The position numbers and the translations under genes were made by a program. From Anaerolinea sp. (GTDB taxonomy: Bacteria; Chloroflexota; Limnocylindria; Limnocylindrales; CSP1-4), in NCBI GenBank assembly GCA_013822395.1, contig PNKK01000003.1:1-64000 (forward strand): a DNA stretch of 64,000 bases, in the 5' to 3' direction. The notes under the pieces are model-generated. The model worked only from the letters and a program-made list of their open reading frames with translations, was not told the origin of the DNA and did not search any database. Of this stretch, positions 8,285 to 16,065 are shown one piece after another. Each line of letters begins with the position of its first letter. The stretch's first letter is position 1.

Positions 8285-8443
8285 GTGAACAAGGTCCTGT
8301 TGACCGGCCGCCTCACGCGGGACCCGGAGATGCGCGCGCTCGCCTCCGGGAAGCACGTCACGCAGTTCAGCGTGGCGACAAACGAGTATGCCGGCAACGG
8401 CAAGGAGCGTCCCGAGTACCACAACATCGTCACCTGGGATTAG
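8285..8443 (+). pseudogene. ssb: ssb 5' fragment, interrupted by the mobile element
   Basis: The reading frame starts at GTG 8285 behind AAGGAG and encodes the first 52 residues of a single-stranded DNA-binding protein, beginning MNKVLLTGRLTRDPE and ending in the conserved YHNIVTWD. It then meets a TAG supplied by the element. The missing part, starting RLAEICGRYLGKGQQV, is found at 20511. Joining the two restores a 147-aa SSB with an OB fold and acidic tail. The fragment lacks half the OB fold and should not bind DNA on its own. SSB is normally essential, so another ssb copy, a mixed population, or excision of the element is implied. Confidence 0.93.
8433..8439. other. attL core in ssb
   Basis: CCTGGGA spans the ssb codons for T-W-D. 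Left of it is ssb sequence; right of it the element begins TTAGCGTCCACTTGG, bringing an in-frame TAG. The same heptamer is at the right junction. Confidence 0.85.
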
Positions 8444-8459
8444 CGTCCACTTGGTCGCA

Positions 8460-9014
8460 CTATCGGCTTAGGCTCTCGAACCAGCCCTGGGCGACACCGC
8501 TGACGATCCCGCTAATGACGGCGACGATGAGCACACCAAGCGCAGCCGCGATCCGCCCGCGGGTCGTCCCGATCAACCACCGCAGAAACACGACAAGCTG
8601 CCCGAGCCAGAACAAGGGGCTCGTAAGCCGGTAAAGCTCGTCGCGCGACACCGGTCGCGTTGGTCCGTCCTCGACGTCTGCACGCATCCTTCCAATCGCC
8701 ATGTCGAGGTGCTGGATGGCCATGCCCGCCATCGCGTTGTAGGACGGGTGGCCGGGGCTCCCGATCGTGTCGCGCACAACGTCTGTGCTGGCAATGCCGC
8801 CGAACTGTGTCATCTGCGCGATGCCGTAGCGCGCGATGACCTTGTAGAGGCGTCCGTATTCCTGGGCGAGTAGCGCGGACTCGGTGCCGATGCGTTGCTG
8901 CGCGCGATCATCGGTCGGAACGAAGCGGATCACGTTGTCCCGGACGAAGTTCGCGTACTCGACGAGCCTGTTTCGGAACGCGACGACACGCTCCAGGTCC
9001 GCGCTGGTCGCCAC
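8460..9014 (-). CDS. Membrane protein of unknown function, partner of the methyltransferase-nuclease
   Basis: The 184-aa product starts at GTG 9014, three bases after the methyltransferase stop, so the two genes form an operon. The N-terminal 130 residues look helical and soluble. A first hydrophobic segment (LFWLGQLVVFLRWL) lies near residue 135 and a clear membrane helix (AAALGVLIVAVISGIVSGVA) near 155-175. I do not recognise the family. Its coupling to a restriction-modification-like gene in a mobile element suggests an accessory or effector role in defence, but that is inference only. It ends 20 bp from attL. Confidence 0.7.
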   Translation of the reverse strand: MATSADLERVVAFRNRLVEYANFVRDNVIRFVPTDDRAQQRIGTESALLAQEYGRLYKVIARYGIAQMTQFGGIASTDVVRDTIGSPGHPSYNAMAGMAIQHLDMAIGRMRADVEDGPTRPVSRDELYRLTSPLFWLGQLVVFLRWLIGTTRGRIAAALGVLIVAVISGIVSGVAQGWFESLSR

Positions 9015-9017
9015 GAC

Positions 9018-10712
9018 CTACTCCTCGTCGTCCTCGACGGGCTCCTCGTCATCGAAGGCGTCGTCGGCGGATGTCATGGCCGCGGCGGCCGCGCCGAGGG
9101 CCATGCTCTCAAGTGAGAGTTGGTCGGCGGGCTTCACATACCGCTTCGCCTTCATGTAGGCCGAGTGCGCCGACGCAGGGATATCGGGCTTCTTCTTGTC
9201 CTCGAGGATCTCGCGGAACGTGAGGAACTGGATCTTCGGGAAGGAGCGCTGCCAGAGGCCAGACACGTAGCTGCCCGCCGTGTCGCGCTCGGTCCTCATC
9301 GGGCCAGTCGGCTCCTCCAGCGTCACGAAGATGCCCATCGCGGCCTTCTCCCGGTCGACGCTGTTCTTGAGGTCGGCGATGTCGTTCCTCTGGACCTTGC
9401 CGGTCTTCACGCTGACGATGATCGTCTCCAGCCGCCCGTTCTCCTCCGTGAACGTGATCTTCCCGTCCATCCCGGCATCCGCGCCCATCTTGACCTCGTC
9501 CCCGCCGATGGGGGCGGCGCCGATGAGCGACAGCGCGAGGGCCTGCGCCTTGAACCGGCCGCGTGGCGTGTCGATGAGCTGACGGACGCCCTCGACCTCC
9601 TTCGGCAGACCCTCGATCTCGATGTCCTTGAGGCCGAACACGTCTTGGAGCCGCGCCCGCATGACCGCGATGGCGAGGTACGAGACGTCCATCCCGATCC
9701 ACTTGCGGGCTGAGGCCTGCGCCGCGACGAGCGCGGTCCCGCAGCCGCAGAAGGGGTCGAGGACGACATCGCCCGGGTTCGTCGCCGACTCGATGATCCG
9801 CTCCAACAGGGCGAGCGGCTTCTGCGTCGGCCAGTTCAGCTTCTCCTTCGAGGAGTTGTTGAGCTTGTCGATGTCCCACACGTTGTCGATGAAGGCGCCA
9901 CTCGCGAGGGCCTCGTCGAGGTACCGCTTGATGCGCTGACCTTTGCCACGGTCAGACAGGACGTACTCACGACCGTCCTCGTCCACGCGGACCTTCTGCT
10001 TGCGGACCTTGACGTACTCCTCCTTCGACGCCCACGGGCGCGAGTAGGAGTTGAAGACCTGCTGCTCCACGCCGTCCTTCGCGTAGAACAGGATCGTGTC
10101 CGACCGGCTCTCGAACTTCCCGCGCAGCTTCTTGTTCCAGCCCGTGTAGTGCCAGACGATCTCGTTCCGGAACTGCTTCGCGCCGAAGATCGCGTCCATC
10201 ATCACGCGGAGGTAGCTATTCGCCACCTCATTGACGTGGAGAAAGATCGACCCGCTCGGCTTCAAGACCCGACGAAGCTCGACGAGCCGGACGGTCATCT
10301 CGACGAGGTAGGCGAACATCTGGTTCGGACCGAGCGCCTGCCGCATCGCGGCGATCAAGCCGCTGACCTGGACCGGGACGGCGCCGCCATGAAGCCCAGT
10401 GTTCGTCAGATAGGTGTAGTGCTCCTCGGCCCGGGGCCCCCAGTGCCAGATGTCTTCGAAGGCGACGATCTGCGCGTCGCTCTTCCGACCCGACTCGTCC
10501 TCGAAGATCAGGTTGTAGTTGCGGTTCGAGTTGAACGGCGGGTCGAGGTAGATCAGGTCGACCGAGTCGGGCGGGAGCCAGCCGTCGCGCAACAAGTCGA
10601 GGTTGTCGCCCGAGTAGAGGATGTTCGTCCGGAGGCCAGGCGGCGTCGGCGTCGCGATGGCGGCGGGGATGGCGGTCGCGGTGATCGCTGCGGACTTCAC
10701 TCGGGTCGGCAT
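9018..10712 (-). CDS. DNA N6-adenine/N4-cytosine methyltransferase fused to a PD-(D/E)XK nuclease domain
   Basis: The 564-aa protein has DPPF at residue 57 (motif IV) and DPFCGCGTAL near 319 (motif I), the order of beta-class amino-methyltransferases. NWPTQKP at 293 is typical of Type III Mod-like enzymes. After residue 385 comes a Mrr-like nuclease region with GADAGMDG (Asp416) and IIVSVKTG (Lys436), fitting a D-(S)xK active site. The fusion suggests a single-chain restriction-modification enzyme. ATG 10712 has GGAGGTG upstream; an earlier GTG at 10745 is less likely. It is transcribed toward attL with the membrane-protein gene. Confidence 0.85.
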   Translation of the reverse strand: MPTRVKSAAITATAIPAAIATPTPPGLRTNILYSGDNLDLLRDGWLPPDSVDLIYLDPPFNSNRNYNLIFEDESGRKSDAQIVAFEDIWHWGPRAEEHYTYLTNTGLHGGAVPVQVSGLIAAMRQALGPNQMFAYLVEMTVRLVELRRVLKPSGSIFLHVNEVANSYLRVMMDAIFGAKQFRNEIVWHYTGWNKKLRGKFESRSDTILFYAKDGVEQQVFNSYSRPWASKEEYVKVRKQKVRVDEDGREYVLSDRGKGQRIKRYLDEALASGAFIDNVWDIDKLNNSSKEKLNWPTQKPLALLERIIESATNPGDVVLDPFCGCGTALVAAQASARKWIGMDVSYLAIAVMRARLQDVFGLKDIEIEGLPKEVEGVRQLIDTPRGRFKAQALALSLIGAAPIGGDEVKMGADAGMDGKITFTEENGRLETIIVSVKTGKVQRNDIADLKNSVDREKAAMGIFVTLEEPTGPMRTERDTAGSYVSGLWQRSFPKIQFLTFREILEDKKKPDIPASAHSAYMKAKRYVKPADQLSLESMALGAAAAAMTSADDAFDDEEPVEDDEE

Positions 10713-10934
10713 GGGCACCTCCGCCAAGAGGGTACCACGCACCACGCACCCTTGGCGGAATGGGCCGCGACGCCCCGGACTGGACTGGTCGGGCGAGCCG
10801 AGATCGAGCGTCCGGGCGCGGAGCGCGGCCCGGTGACGGATCCTACGGGTCCCCGCTTACCCGACACTTACAGGCTCCGAGAGGGCATGCGTTATAAGTG
10901 GATCGACACGCACGCCGACCGATCCGAGGGGACG

Positions 10935-11177
10935 ATGACCGAACCGACAACGACATGTAGCCACGGGCTGGACAAGGCCTTTCGTGGGATGCGCACGATC
11001 GCGCTGTCCATCGACACGGTGACCTTCGAGTGCCCGACCTGCGGCGCGCAGCAGATCGCGCTGCGCTGCGCCGGGATCACGAAGTCGGGTGAGCGCTGCC
11101 GCGTCGCCGCCACCAACGGCGCGACCGCGTGCTTCCGCCACCGCCGGAACGTCGCGGTCGCGGAGGTCGCCCGATGA
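10935..11177 (+). CDS. Small Cys/His-rich protein A
   Basis: The 80-aa protein holds a CxxC (ECPTCGAQ) at mid-length and a C-terminal pattern C-x9-C-x10-C-x2-H (CAGITKSGERC to CFRH), likely to bind zinc. ATG 10935 is preceded by GAGGGG; another ATG at 10887 would add 16 residues. It starts a plus-strand run of overlapping small phage-like genes and overlaps the next gene by 4 bp. The C-terminal pattern recurs in two more proteins of this element. Function unknown; DNA or RNA binding is possible. Confidence 0.7.
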   Translation: MTEPTTTCSHGLDKAFRGMRTIALSIDTVTFECPTCGAQQIALRCAGITKSGERCRVAATNGATACFRHRRNVAVAEVAR

Positions 11178-11353
11178 GTGAGCCGCGCTGCGACCGTCGG
11201 TACAACGAGGTCCACGAGGACTACATCCTCGTCACCTGCGAGTGCGGGCTCCAGTGGACTCGTCGCCGGTGCGACGCCACGACGCTCGTCGGGAACCGAT
11301 GCCGACACGGGCTCAGGGAGGGCCGCTGCCCCGCGCACGGCGACCGGCCGTGA
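11174..11353 (+). CDS. Small Cys/His-rich protein B
   Basis: The 59-aa product starts at ATG 11174 inside the stop of the previous gene and overlaps the primase gene by 4 bp. It contains CECG and then C-x9-C-x8-C-x2-H (CDATTLVGNRC to CPAH), the same C-terminal pattern as its upstream neighbour. A paralogous duplication is likely. Probable zinc protein of unknown function. Confidence 0.68.
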   Translation: MSEPRCDRRYNEVHEDYILVTCECGLQWTRRRCDATTLVGNRCRHGLREGRCPAHGDRP

Positions 11354-13149
11354 AGATCTCCCTCACGCCGCGGGCTCGCTACGCCGCGCTCGTCGAGCGG
11401 CTCGAAGCGGCGAGCGGTGCCGCCGCGGACATGTACGGCTGCCCGTCGTGCGGCAGCCAGGACAACCTCCACGTCTGGCTGGACGACAAGGGGCTCGGCG
11501 TCAAGTGCTTCACCGTCGGGTGCGCCGTGCAGGGTGTCGCGTCGCTCGAGGCGGCACTCGACGCCTACGAGGGCACGTCCGAGGACGCGCCGGAGCCACC
11601 GGGGACGCCCGCGGACTTCGTCGTGACGGACGACGCGCTCGACAACCTCGCTCGCTACTGCGGCGTCGAGAGGTCAGCGGTCGAGGGGCTACCGGTCGAG
11701 GACGGGGGCAAGGGCGAGTACGTGGTCGTGTTCCCGTCCGGGGCGCGGAAGCGGCGCCACTGGACGGGGCGCGCCAAGTACACCTGGGATGCCGACGTGA
11801 AGCCGCGCCCGGTCTGGCCCGTGGACGCACAAATGCCCGAGGAGGCGTGGTTCACCGAGGGCGAGACGGACTGCATCGTCCTGCGATCGCTCGGGATCGC
11901 GGCCTACTCGCTCGGCTCGGCCAGCGACTCGGCGGGCGTCGAGGTCTGGGAGGCGCTGCGATCCCGCGGGCTCAAGCGGGCCGTCATCGCGGGCGACGCC
12001 GACGAGGCAGGTCGTGAGGCCACCGCCAAGCGGATGAGGGACGCGCTGGCCGCGGGCCTGCGCGTCGCGTCCGTAGTCCCGCCCGGCTACGACCCGCTCA
12101 CCGGCGCTCACAAGGACTGGCGAGCGTGGCACCTCGACGGCGAGACGGACGTCCCGGAGCCCACGGGGACGGGCGTGGTCCTGACGATGGACGAGTACCT
12201 CGCAGCCCACGAGGGCGATCGCGTCGAGTGGGCCGTCGAGGGCATCGCCGCATTCGGGACCGTCTCGATGCTCGCGGGTCCGATGAAGGGCGGGAAGACG
12301 ACGCTGATGGAGAACGCCTTCCGGCTCGTCGGCGGGACCGAGGACGCCTTCCTCGGCCGCTGGTCGGTCGCTGAGGGCTTGGAGGCCGCCCTGTTCACCG
12401 AGGAGGGCGCGATCACCGTCCGCCAGAACATGGGGCACCTGCCCATCCACGTCGTGTCGCGCCGCGACCGCATCCCGTCGCGGTGGTCGCTCGCGGAGGC
12501 CGTCTCCGAGGCGCTCGACTGGGCGAGCGAGCGGCCGCGGGCACTCGTCGTGTTCGATACCTACGACAAGTGGGCGGGGATCAAGGACGAGAACGCCGTC
12601 GGCGAGAACGTCGCGGCGATCGAGACGTTCTACGCGCTCGCGGAGGCCGGCGCCGCCGTCCTGCTCGCGCACCACAGCCGCAAGGGCGGAGGCGAGTACG
12701 GCGAGGGCATCCGCGGGTCGGGAGCGATCCTCGGCGCGGTGGACCACGCGGTGGAGCTGAAGTACGTGTCGCCCACCTCGGACCGGCGCCACCTGGAGAT
12801 GCACGGGCGGCTGGTCGAGAACTCGCGGCGGCTGCTCGACTTCGACCGCGAGACGATGACGTACTCGCTCGTGGACGAGGCCGACGAGTACGCCGACGAC
12901 ATGCTCGCGAAGGCGTCCCTCGTGCCCTCGAAGGCTGAGGACCCGGACGGCGTGAACAACGCGGCGCTCAACGCCCTTTGGGACTCGAAGGACGGGAAGC
13001 GCACGCGAGACAAGCTGCTGGAGATGGGCTACCTCGTCCGGTCGGACGAGCTGGTCAAGGTCGGGCGCGGGCAGGAGTGGCGCTACTGGAGGGCCACGCT
13101 GCCTGTGATCAAGTTCACGCGGCCGTCGGAGGCCACCGATGGACAGTAG
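11350..13149 (+). CDS. Primase-helicase: zinc finger, Toprim and RecA-like ATPase
   Basis: Starting at GTG 11350 (overlapping the previous stop as GTGA), the 599-aa protein has a zinc finger with Cys 31, 34, 53 and 58. A Toprim domain carries EGETD at 170 and IAGDADEAG at 213. A RecA/RepA-like ATPase has Walker A GPMKGGKTTL at about 310, Walker B ALVVFDTYD at about 398 and HHSRKGG at 441. It resembles fused primase-helicases of phages and satellites that start replication of their own DNA. The C-terminus may be a winged helix. A cluster of CCGAWGGACA motifs begins within its last codons, which suggests an adjacent origin. Confidence 0.85.
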   Translation: MKISLTPRARYAALVERLEAASGAAADMYGCPSCGSQDNLHVWLDDKGLGVKCFTVGCAVQGVASLEAALDAYEGTSEDAPEPPGTPADFVVTDDALDNLARYCGVERSAVEGLPVEDGGKGEYVVVFPSGARKRRHWTGRAKYTWDADVKPRPVWPVDAQMPEEAWFTEGETDCIVLRSLGIAAYSLGSASDSAGVEVWEALRSRGLKRAVIAGDADEAGREATAKRMRDALAAGLRVASVVPPGYDPLTGAHKDWRAWHLDGETDVPEPTGTGVVLTMDEYLAAHEGDRVEWAVEGIAAFGTVSMLAGPMKGGKTTLMENAFRLVGGTEDAFLGRWSVAEGLEAALFTEEGAITVRQNMGHLPIHVVSRRDRIPSRWSLAEAVSEALDWASERPRALVVFDTYDKWAGIKDENAVGENVAAIETFYALAEAGAAVLLAHHSRKGGGEYGEGIRGSGAILGAVDHAVELKYVSPTSDRRHLEMHGRLVENSRRLLDFDRETMTYSLVDEADEYADDMLAKASLVPSKAEDPDGVNNAALNALWDSKDGKRTRDKLLEMGYLVRSDELVKVGRGQEWRYWRATLPVIKFTRPSEATDGQ

Positions 13150-13376
13150 GACAACCGAAGGACAACCGATGGACAGCGCACTGTCCTTCGGTCGAGGACG
13201 GCCGGGGCGACGCCGCCTGAAAGGCGTCGCCACGTACGAGGGACCGATGGACATCGACTCGACGTATACCCCTGTCCATCGGTCCATCGGTCATCGAGAG
13301 GAGGATATGAGCACGAACGAGAACGATCACCCCGGGACCCACGATGCCCGACCGATGGACACGACCTGTCCTTCGG
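13136..13376. repeat. Cluster of nine CCGAWGGACA motifs (possible iteron origin)
   Basis: Forward copies are at 13136, 13155, 13166, 13244 and 13352. Reverse copies (TGTCCWTCGG) are at 13182, 13273 and 13367, and GGTCCATCGG at 13281 is one base off. Three pairs face each other as inverted repeats with 6-, 19- and 5-nt spacers. Nine copies of a 10-mer in 241 bp cannot be chance. The position directly behind a primase-helicase gene resembles the replication origins of phage satellites; an operator array is the alternative. Confidence 0.8.
13206..13231 (+). promoter_or_regulatory. Perfect 9-bp hairpin inside the motif cluster
   Basis: GGCGACGCC and GGCGTCGCC pair around an 8-nt loop, between the forward and reverse CCGAWGGACA groups. 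No T-run follows. It could be part of an origin, or could slow transcription after the primase gene. Confidence 0.55.
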
Positions 13377-13750
13377 TCCGGCGTACTGCGAGGGGTAGGC
13401 CCCTCTCTTTTTCGCGGGTAGTTGCGTACTTGCGCAACCACGCAAGGGGTACGTCCGTGCGAGGAGCCGAGTCAGGCGGCTTCGCACGCATCTCCGCCTC
13501 TCTCCGTGGTGCCCTGTCGTGTCGATCGTCGTCCGTGCGATCGTCGCGGCTCTCCGTGGCTCCTACCGCGGCTCCGTGCACCGTGGCGCACGCTGCCTCG
13601 ACGGGTGAAGGTGGACTGTCCACGTCGGACCGCGATGCCTGTGGAGGCGGCCAGGTAGGCGCCTCCGGGCGGCCTGCTACTTGGCCTCGCACCGAGCCGC
13701 TCGCCTGCTCGCGAGGCGGCCGCGTCGAGACCTCCGGGGTGTCGGCATGA
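13307..13750 (+). CDS. Doubtful ORF between origin-like region and HNH gene
   Basis: An ATG at 13307 with a strong GAGGAGG upstream opens a 147-codon frame that ends in ATGA overlap with the HNH gene. The first residues (MSTNENDHPGTHDARP) look plausible. The frame then runs through a terminator-like hairpin at 13390 and becomes Ser/Arg/Ala-rich with repeats. It may be a short leader peptide gene that happens to stay open, or non-coding. No family recognised. Confidence 0.28.
   Translation: MSTNENDHPGTHDARPMDTTCPSVRRTARGRPLSFSRVVAYLRNHARGTSVRGAESGGFARISASLRGALSCRSSSVRSSRLSVAPTAAPCTVAHAASTGEGGLSTSDRDACGGGQVGASGRPATWPRTEPLACSRGGRVETSGVSA
13390..13412 (+). terminator. Rho-independent terminator after the replication module
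   Basis: GAGGGG-TAGG-CCCCTC is followed by TCTTTTT, the clearest intrinsic terminator in the element. It separates the primase transcript from the HNH/terminase genes, so the latter probably have their own promoter between 13413 and 13746. A second inverted repeat, GTTGCG/CGCAAC, follows at 13421-13438. Confidence 0.7.
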
Positions 13751-14139
13751 GCGGCCAGTTCGTCCGACCCAAGCAGCGGCCGCAGCGTCGGACCATCTCG
13801 GGCCAGGGCTTCGCGGGCGGGTCCTTCGAGCGGGTCCCGGACAGGGGCCGCCACGGCCTGTCGCGGCAGGAACTGGGCGTCCTCTTGCGCGAGCAAGGGA
13901 ACCGGTGCGCGATCTGCGGGACCTACGAGTGGGGCACCCTCGGCCCGATGGTCGATCACGACCACGAGCTCGCCAAGCAGCACGGGCACAACGAGTACAA
14001 GGGCTGTCGGCGATGCGTTCGCCAACTGTGCTGTGGGCGCTGTAATACCTTGCTCGGCAACGCGCAGGACGACCCCGAGATCCTTCGGCAGGCGGCCGCC
14101 TACCTCGACCACTTCAACGCCCGTCGCGGGGTGTCCTGA
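13747..14139 (+). CDS. HNH endonuclease, recombination endonuclease VII type
   Basis: The 130-aa protein carries CAIC at residues 54-57, VDHDH at 69-73 and LCCGRCNTLLG at 94-104. This is the zinc-binding and catalytic pattern of the Endo VII family (CxxC, DHDH, CxxCN). Such nucleases resolve branched DNA and often sit beside phage terminase genes, where they aid packaging. The start overlaps the previous frame as ATGA and no strong ribosome site is visible. The terminase gene begins 1 bp after its stop. Confidence 0.85.
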   Translation: MSGQFVRPKQRPQRRTISGQGFAGGSFERVPDRGRHGLSRQELGVLLREQGNRCAICGTYEWGTLGPMVDHDHELAKQHGHNEYKGCRRCVRQLCCGRCNTLLGNAQDDPEILRQAAAYLDHFNARRGVS

Positions 14140-14140
14140 C

Positions 14141-15100
14141 GTGCCGCGGGTCTGCGTCATCTGCACCTCCGGGCTGGCACCGGCGGCCGAGAAGCTCGTC
14201 GGCGAGGGTCGCTCGATGCGGTCGGTCGCGGCGAACCTCGGGCTCTCCTACGACGCCCTCAAGCGGCACATGCAGCACGTCGCCCGGCGCGTCCAGCAGG
14301 CCCCCGCGCCGTCGCGCGCTACGTCGCGCCCGTCGCGCGGTACGGGCGCTTCGACCCCGGCCGCGCCGGTCCCGGACGACCCGTGCGAGACGTTCGAGCT
14401 GGCCTTCGGCAGCCCGCCGATGGACCACCAGCGCGAGTACCTGACGGAGACGGCGGACACGTGCTTCCTGAAGGGGCGCCAGGTTGGCGCGACGCAGGCC
14501 GCCGCGGGGCTCGCCATCCACGTCGCGCGGTCGGCGCCGGGGAAGCTCGCGGCGATCATCTCGCCCTCGATGAAGCAGAGCACCGAGGTCACCCAGCGCG
14601 CCCGCGTCGGGCTCTGGGACCTCGGCGAGCGGCTCGTGCAGGACAGCACGTCGCTCATCCGGCTGGAGAACGGGTCCCGGATCCTCTCGCTGCCCGGCAC
14701 GGCGCGAGCGGTGCGCGGCTACTCGGCCGACCTGCTCATCCTCGACGAGGCCGCGTGGATCACGGACGAGACGTGGACGGCGGCGCGCCCCATCACGAGC
14801 GCGACCCGCGGCCGGACGATCGTCCAGTCCACGCCGGGCGTCCCGGTCGGGTGGTTCTGGGAGCTGACCCGCGACGTCCCCGAGGGCTGGCACGAGATGC
14901 GGGTGACGTCCGAGCAGGCGCCGACCGTGGACCCCGAGTTCCTCGCGCGCGAGAAGGCGCGGCTCGACCCGCACCTCTACCTCCAGGAGTACGCCGGGGT
15001 GTTCGCCTCGGTCGGGTCCTCGGCCCGCTGGTTCCCCGAGGACGAGTACGACGCCAAGGTCAACAAGAAGTTCGGCGCGTGGGGCGCCGAGGAGGGCTGA
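14141..15100 (+). CDS. Terminase large subunit, ATPase part, with N-terminal HTH
   Basis: GTG 14141 gives a 319-aa protein. Residues 18-48 (RSMRSVAANLGLSYDALKRH) look like a helix-turn-helix of the kind found in small terminases. After a Ser/Pro/Arg linker comes an ATPase with Walker A KGRQVGAT (111-118), Walker B LLILDEAA (198-205) and the coupling motif IVQSTPG (227-233). The chain stops before the nuclease domain, which is encoded by the next gene with a 1-bp overlap. It would pump DNA into a procapsid. A split enzyme fused to a DNA-recognition domain is unusual. Confidence 0.82.
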   Translation: MPRVCVICTSGLAPAAEKLVGEGRSMRSVAANLGLSYDALKRHMQHVARRVQQAPAPSRATSRPSRGTGASTPAAPVPDDPCETFELAFGSPPMDHQREYLTETADTCFLKGRQVGATQAAAGLAIHVARSAPGKLAAIISPSMKQSTEVTQRARVGLWDLGERLVQDSTSLIRLENGSRILSLPGTARAVRGYSADLLILDEAAWITDETWTAARPITSATRGRTIVQSTPGVPVGWFWELTRDVPEGWHEMRVTSEQAPTVDPEFLAREKARLDPHLYLQEYAGVFASVGSSARWFPEDEYDAKVNKKFGAWGAEEG

Positions 15101-15795
15101 TGAACACCACAGTTGCCGCGGCGAACAGTCGCGGCAGGGTCTCCGTCGTAGCGCTGGAGACCATCGAGCGCAGCGGGCTCCTGAAGCCCGTGAGCGTCGT
15201 GCGCTACACGCGACAGGTCCCCGCGTCCGCGGGCCCGGACGAGGCGCGGGAGACGGTCTTGGAGGCGTGCCGGGTGATCCTGGCCGACCCCGAGAACCGG
15301 GACGGCGACCACCCGCGCGTCGTCGTGTCGAGCACCGCCTACGGGAGCGCGCTCTACGAGATGCTCTACGAGGACGGCAGGACGGGCCGCGTCCGGCCGT
15401 TGATGCCCCGCAAGCCGCTGGGCATCAGTAGCTACGTGACGTCGCTCGACCCGCGCGTCGAGAAGGTCGCGCCGAACCGGCTCGCCGGCGCGCTCTACAC
15501 GGCCTTCAAGTCGGGTCGGGTCGAGTTCGCCGACGGCTTGACGAAGCTGCGCGCCCAGATGGGCGCCTTTGTCCCGGTCGAGACCAAGTCGGGCTCGCTC
15601 GCCTTCGGCAACGAGGACATGAGCGACTACGACCACGCGGTCGTCGCGCTCATGCTCGCGGTCATCGCGGCGGGCAACCGCGGCTACGGCGAGTACCGCT
15701 ACGAGGACAGCAGCGGCGACGTCTGGCTCTCGAAGGCGATGGCCGTCGCTCGTCGCGGCGGGTCCGAGGGCTTCACGTTCGGAGCCCGGCCGTGA
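15100..15795 (+). CDS. Terminase nuclease domain encoded separately
   Basis: The 231-aa protein starts in the TGATG overlap with the ATPase gene. It resembles the C-terminal RNase H-like nuclease half of a large terminase. PRVVVSSTAYGSALYEML matches the region usually written as D-x-x-G-x-G, LAGALYTAFKSGRVEFAD the following helix, and SDYDHAVVALMLAV the final acidic motif (normally HDDxVxALALA). A first acidic residue is not obvious near the N-terminus. Assignment rests on position and these patterns, not on a search. Confidence 0.68.
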   Translation: MNTTVAAANSRGRVSVVALETIERSGLLKPVSVVRYTRQVPASAGPDEARETVLEACRVILADPENRDGDHPRVVVSSTAYGSALYEMLYEDGRTGRVRPLMPRKPLGISSYVTSLDPRVEKVAPNRLAGALYTAFKSGRVEFADGLTKLRAQMGAFVPVETKSGSLAFGNEDMSDYDHAVVALMLAVIAAGNRGYGEYRYEDSSGDVWLSKAMAVARRGGSEGFTFGARP

Positions 15796-15995
15796 TCGGG
15801 TTCGTGTACTTCGAGGACCCGGCCGACCTCGAAGCATGGCTCGCGTACCGGCCCGTCCCGGCGGCCGTCGCACTCTGCGCCCTGAGCGCCGACGTGGACG
15901 TCCCGGCCGCGGCCACCCCCACCACCACAACGGAACCCCGGCCGCGATCGCTGCTCGATCGCATCAAGACGCTCGTCGGGAGGCTCCGTGCCTGA
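15792..15995 (+). CDS. Small protein of unknown function
   Basis: The 67-aa ORF begins at GTG 15792, overlapping the previous stop by 4 bp. It has an N-terminal half with acidic and aromatic residues (FVYFEDPADLEAWLAYRP), a Thr/Pro linker, and a basic C-terminal helix. It overlaps the next frame if that one uses its upstream GTG. No family recognised; its place right after the terminase suggests a packaging-linked role. Confidence 0.5.
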   Translation: MIGFVYFEDPADLEAWLAYRPVPAAVALCALSADVDVPAAATPTTTTEPRPRSLLDRIKTLVGRLRA

Positions 15996-16065
15996 CCTCG
16001 ACACCACCCAGTACGGCGCACGGACGATCCGTCGCATGGACACCGCAATCAAGACAAGGAGCACC

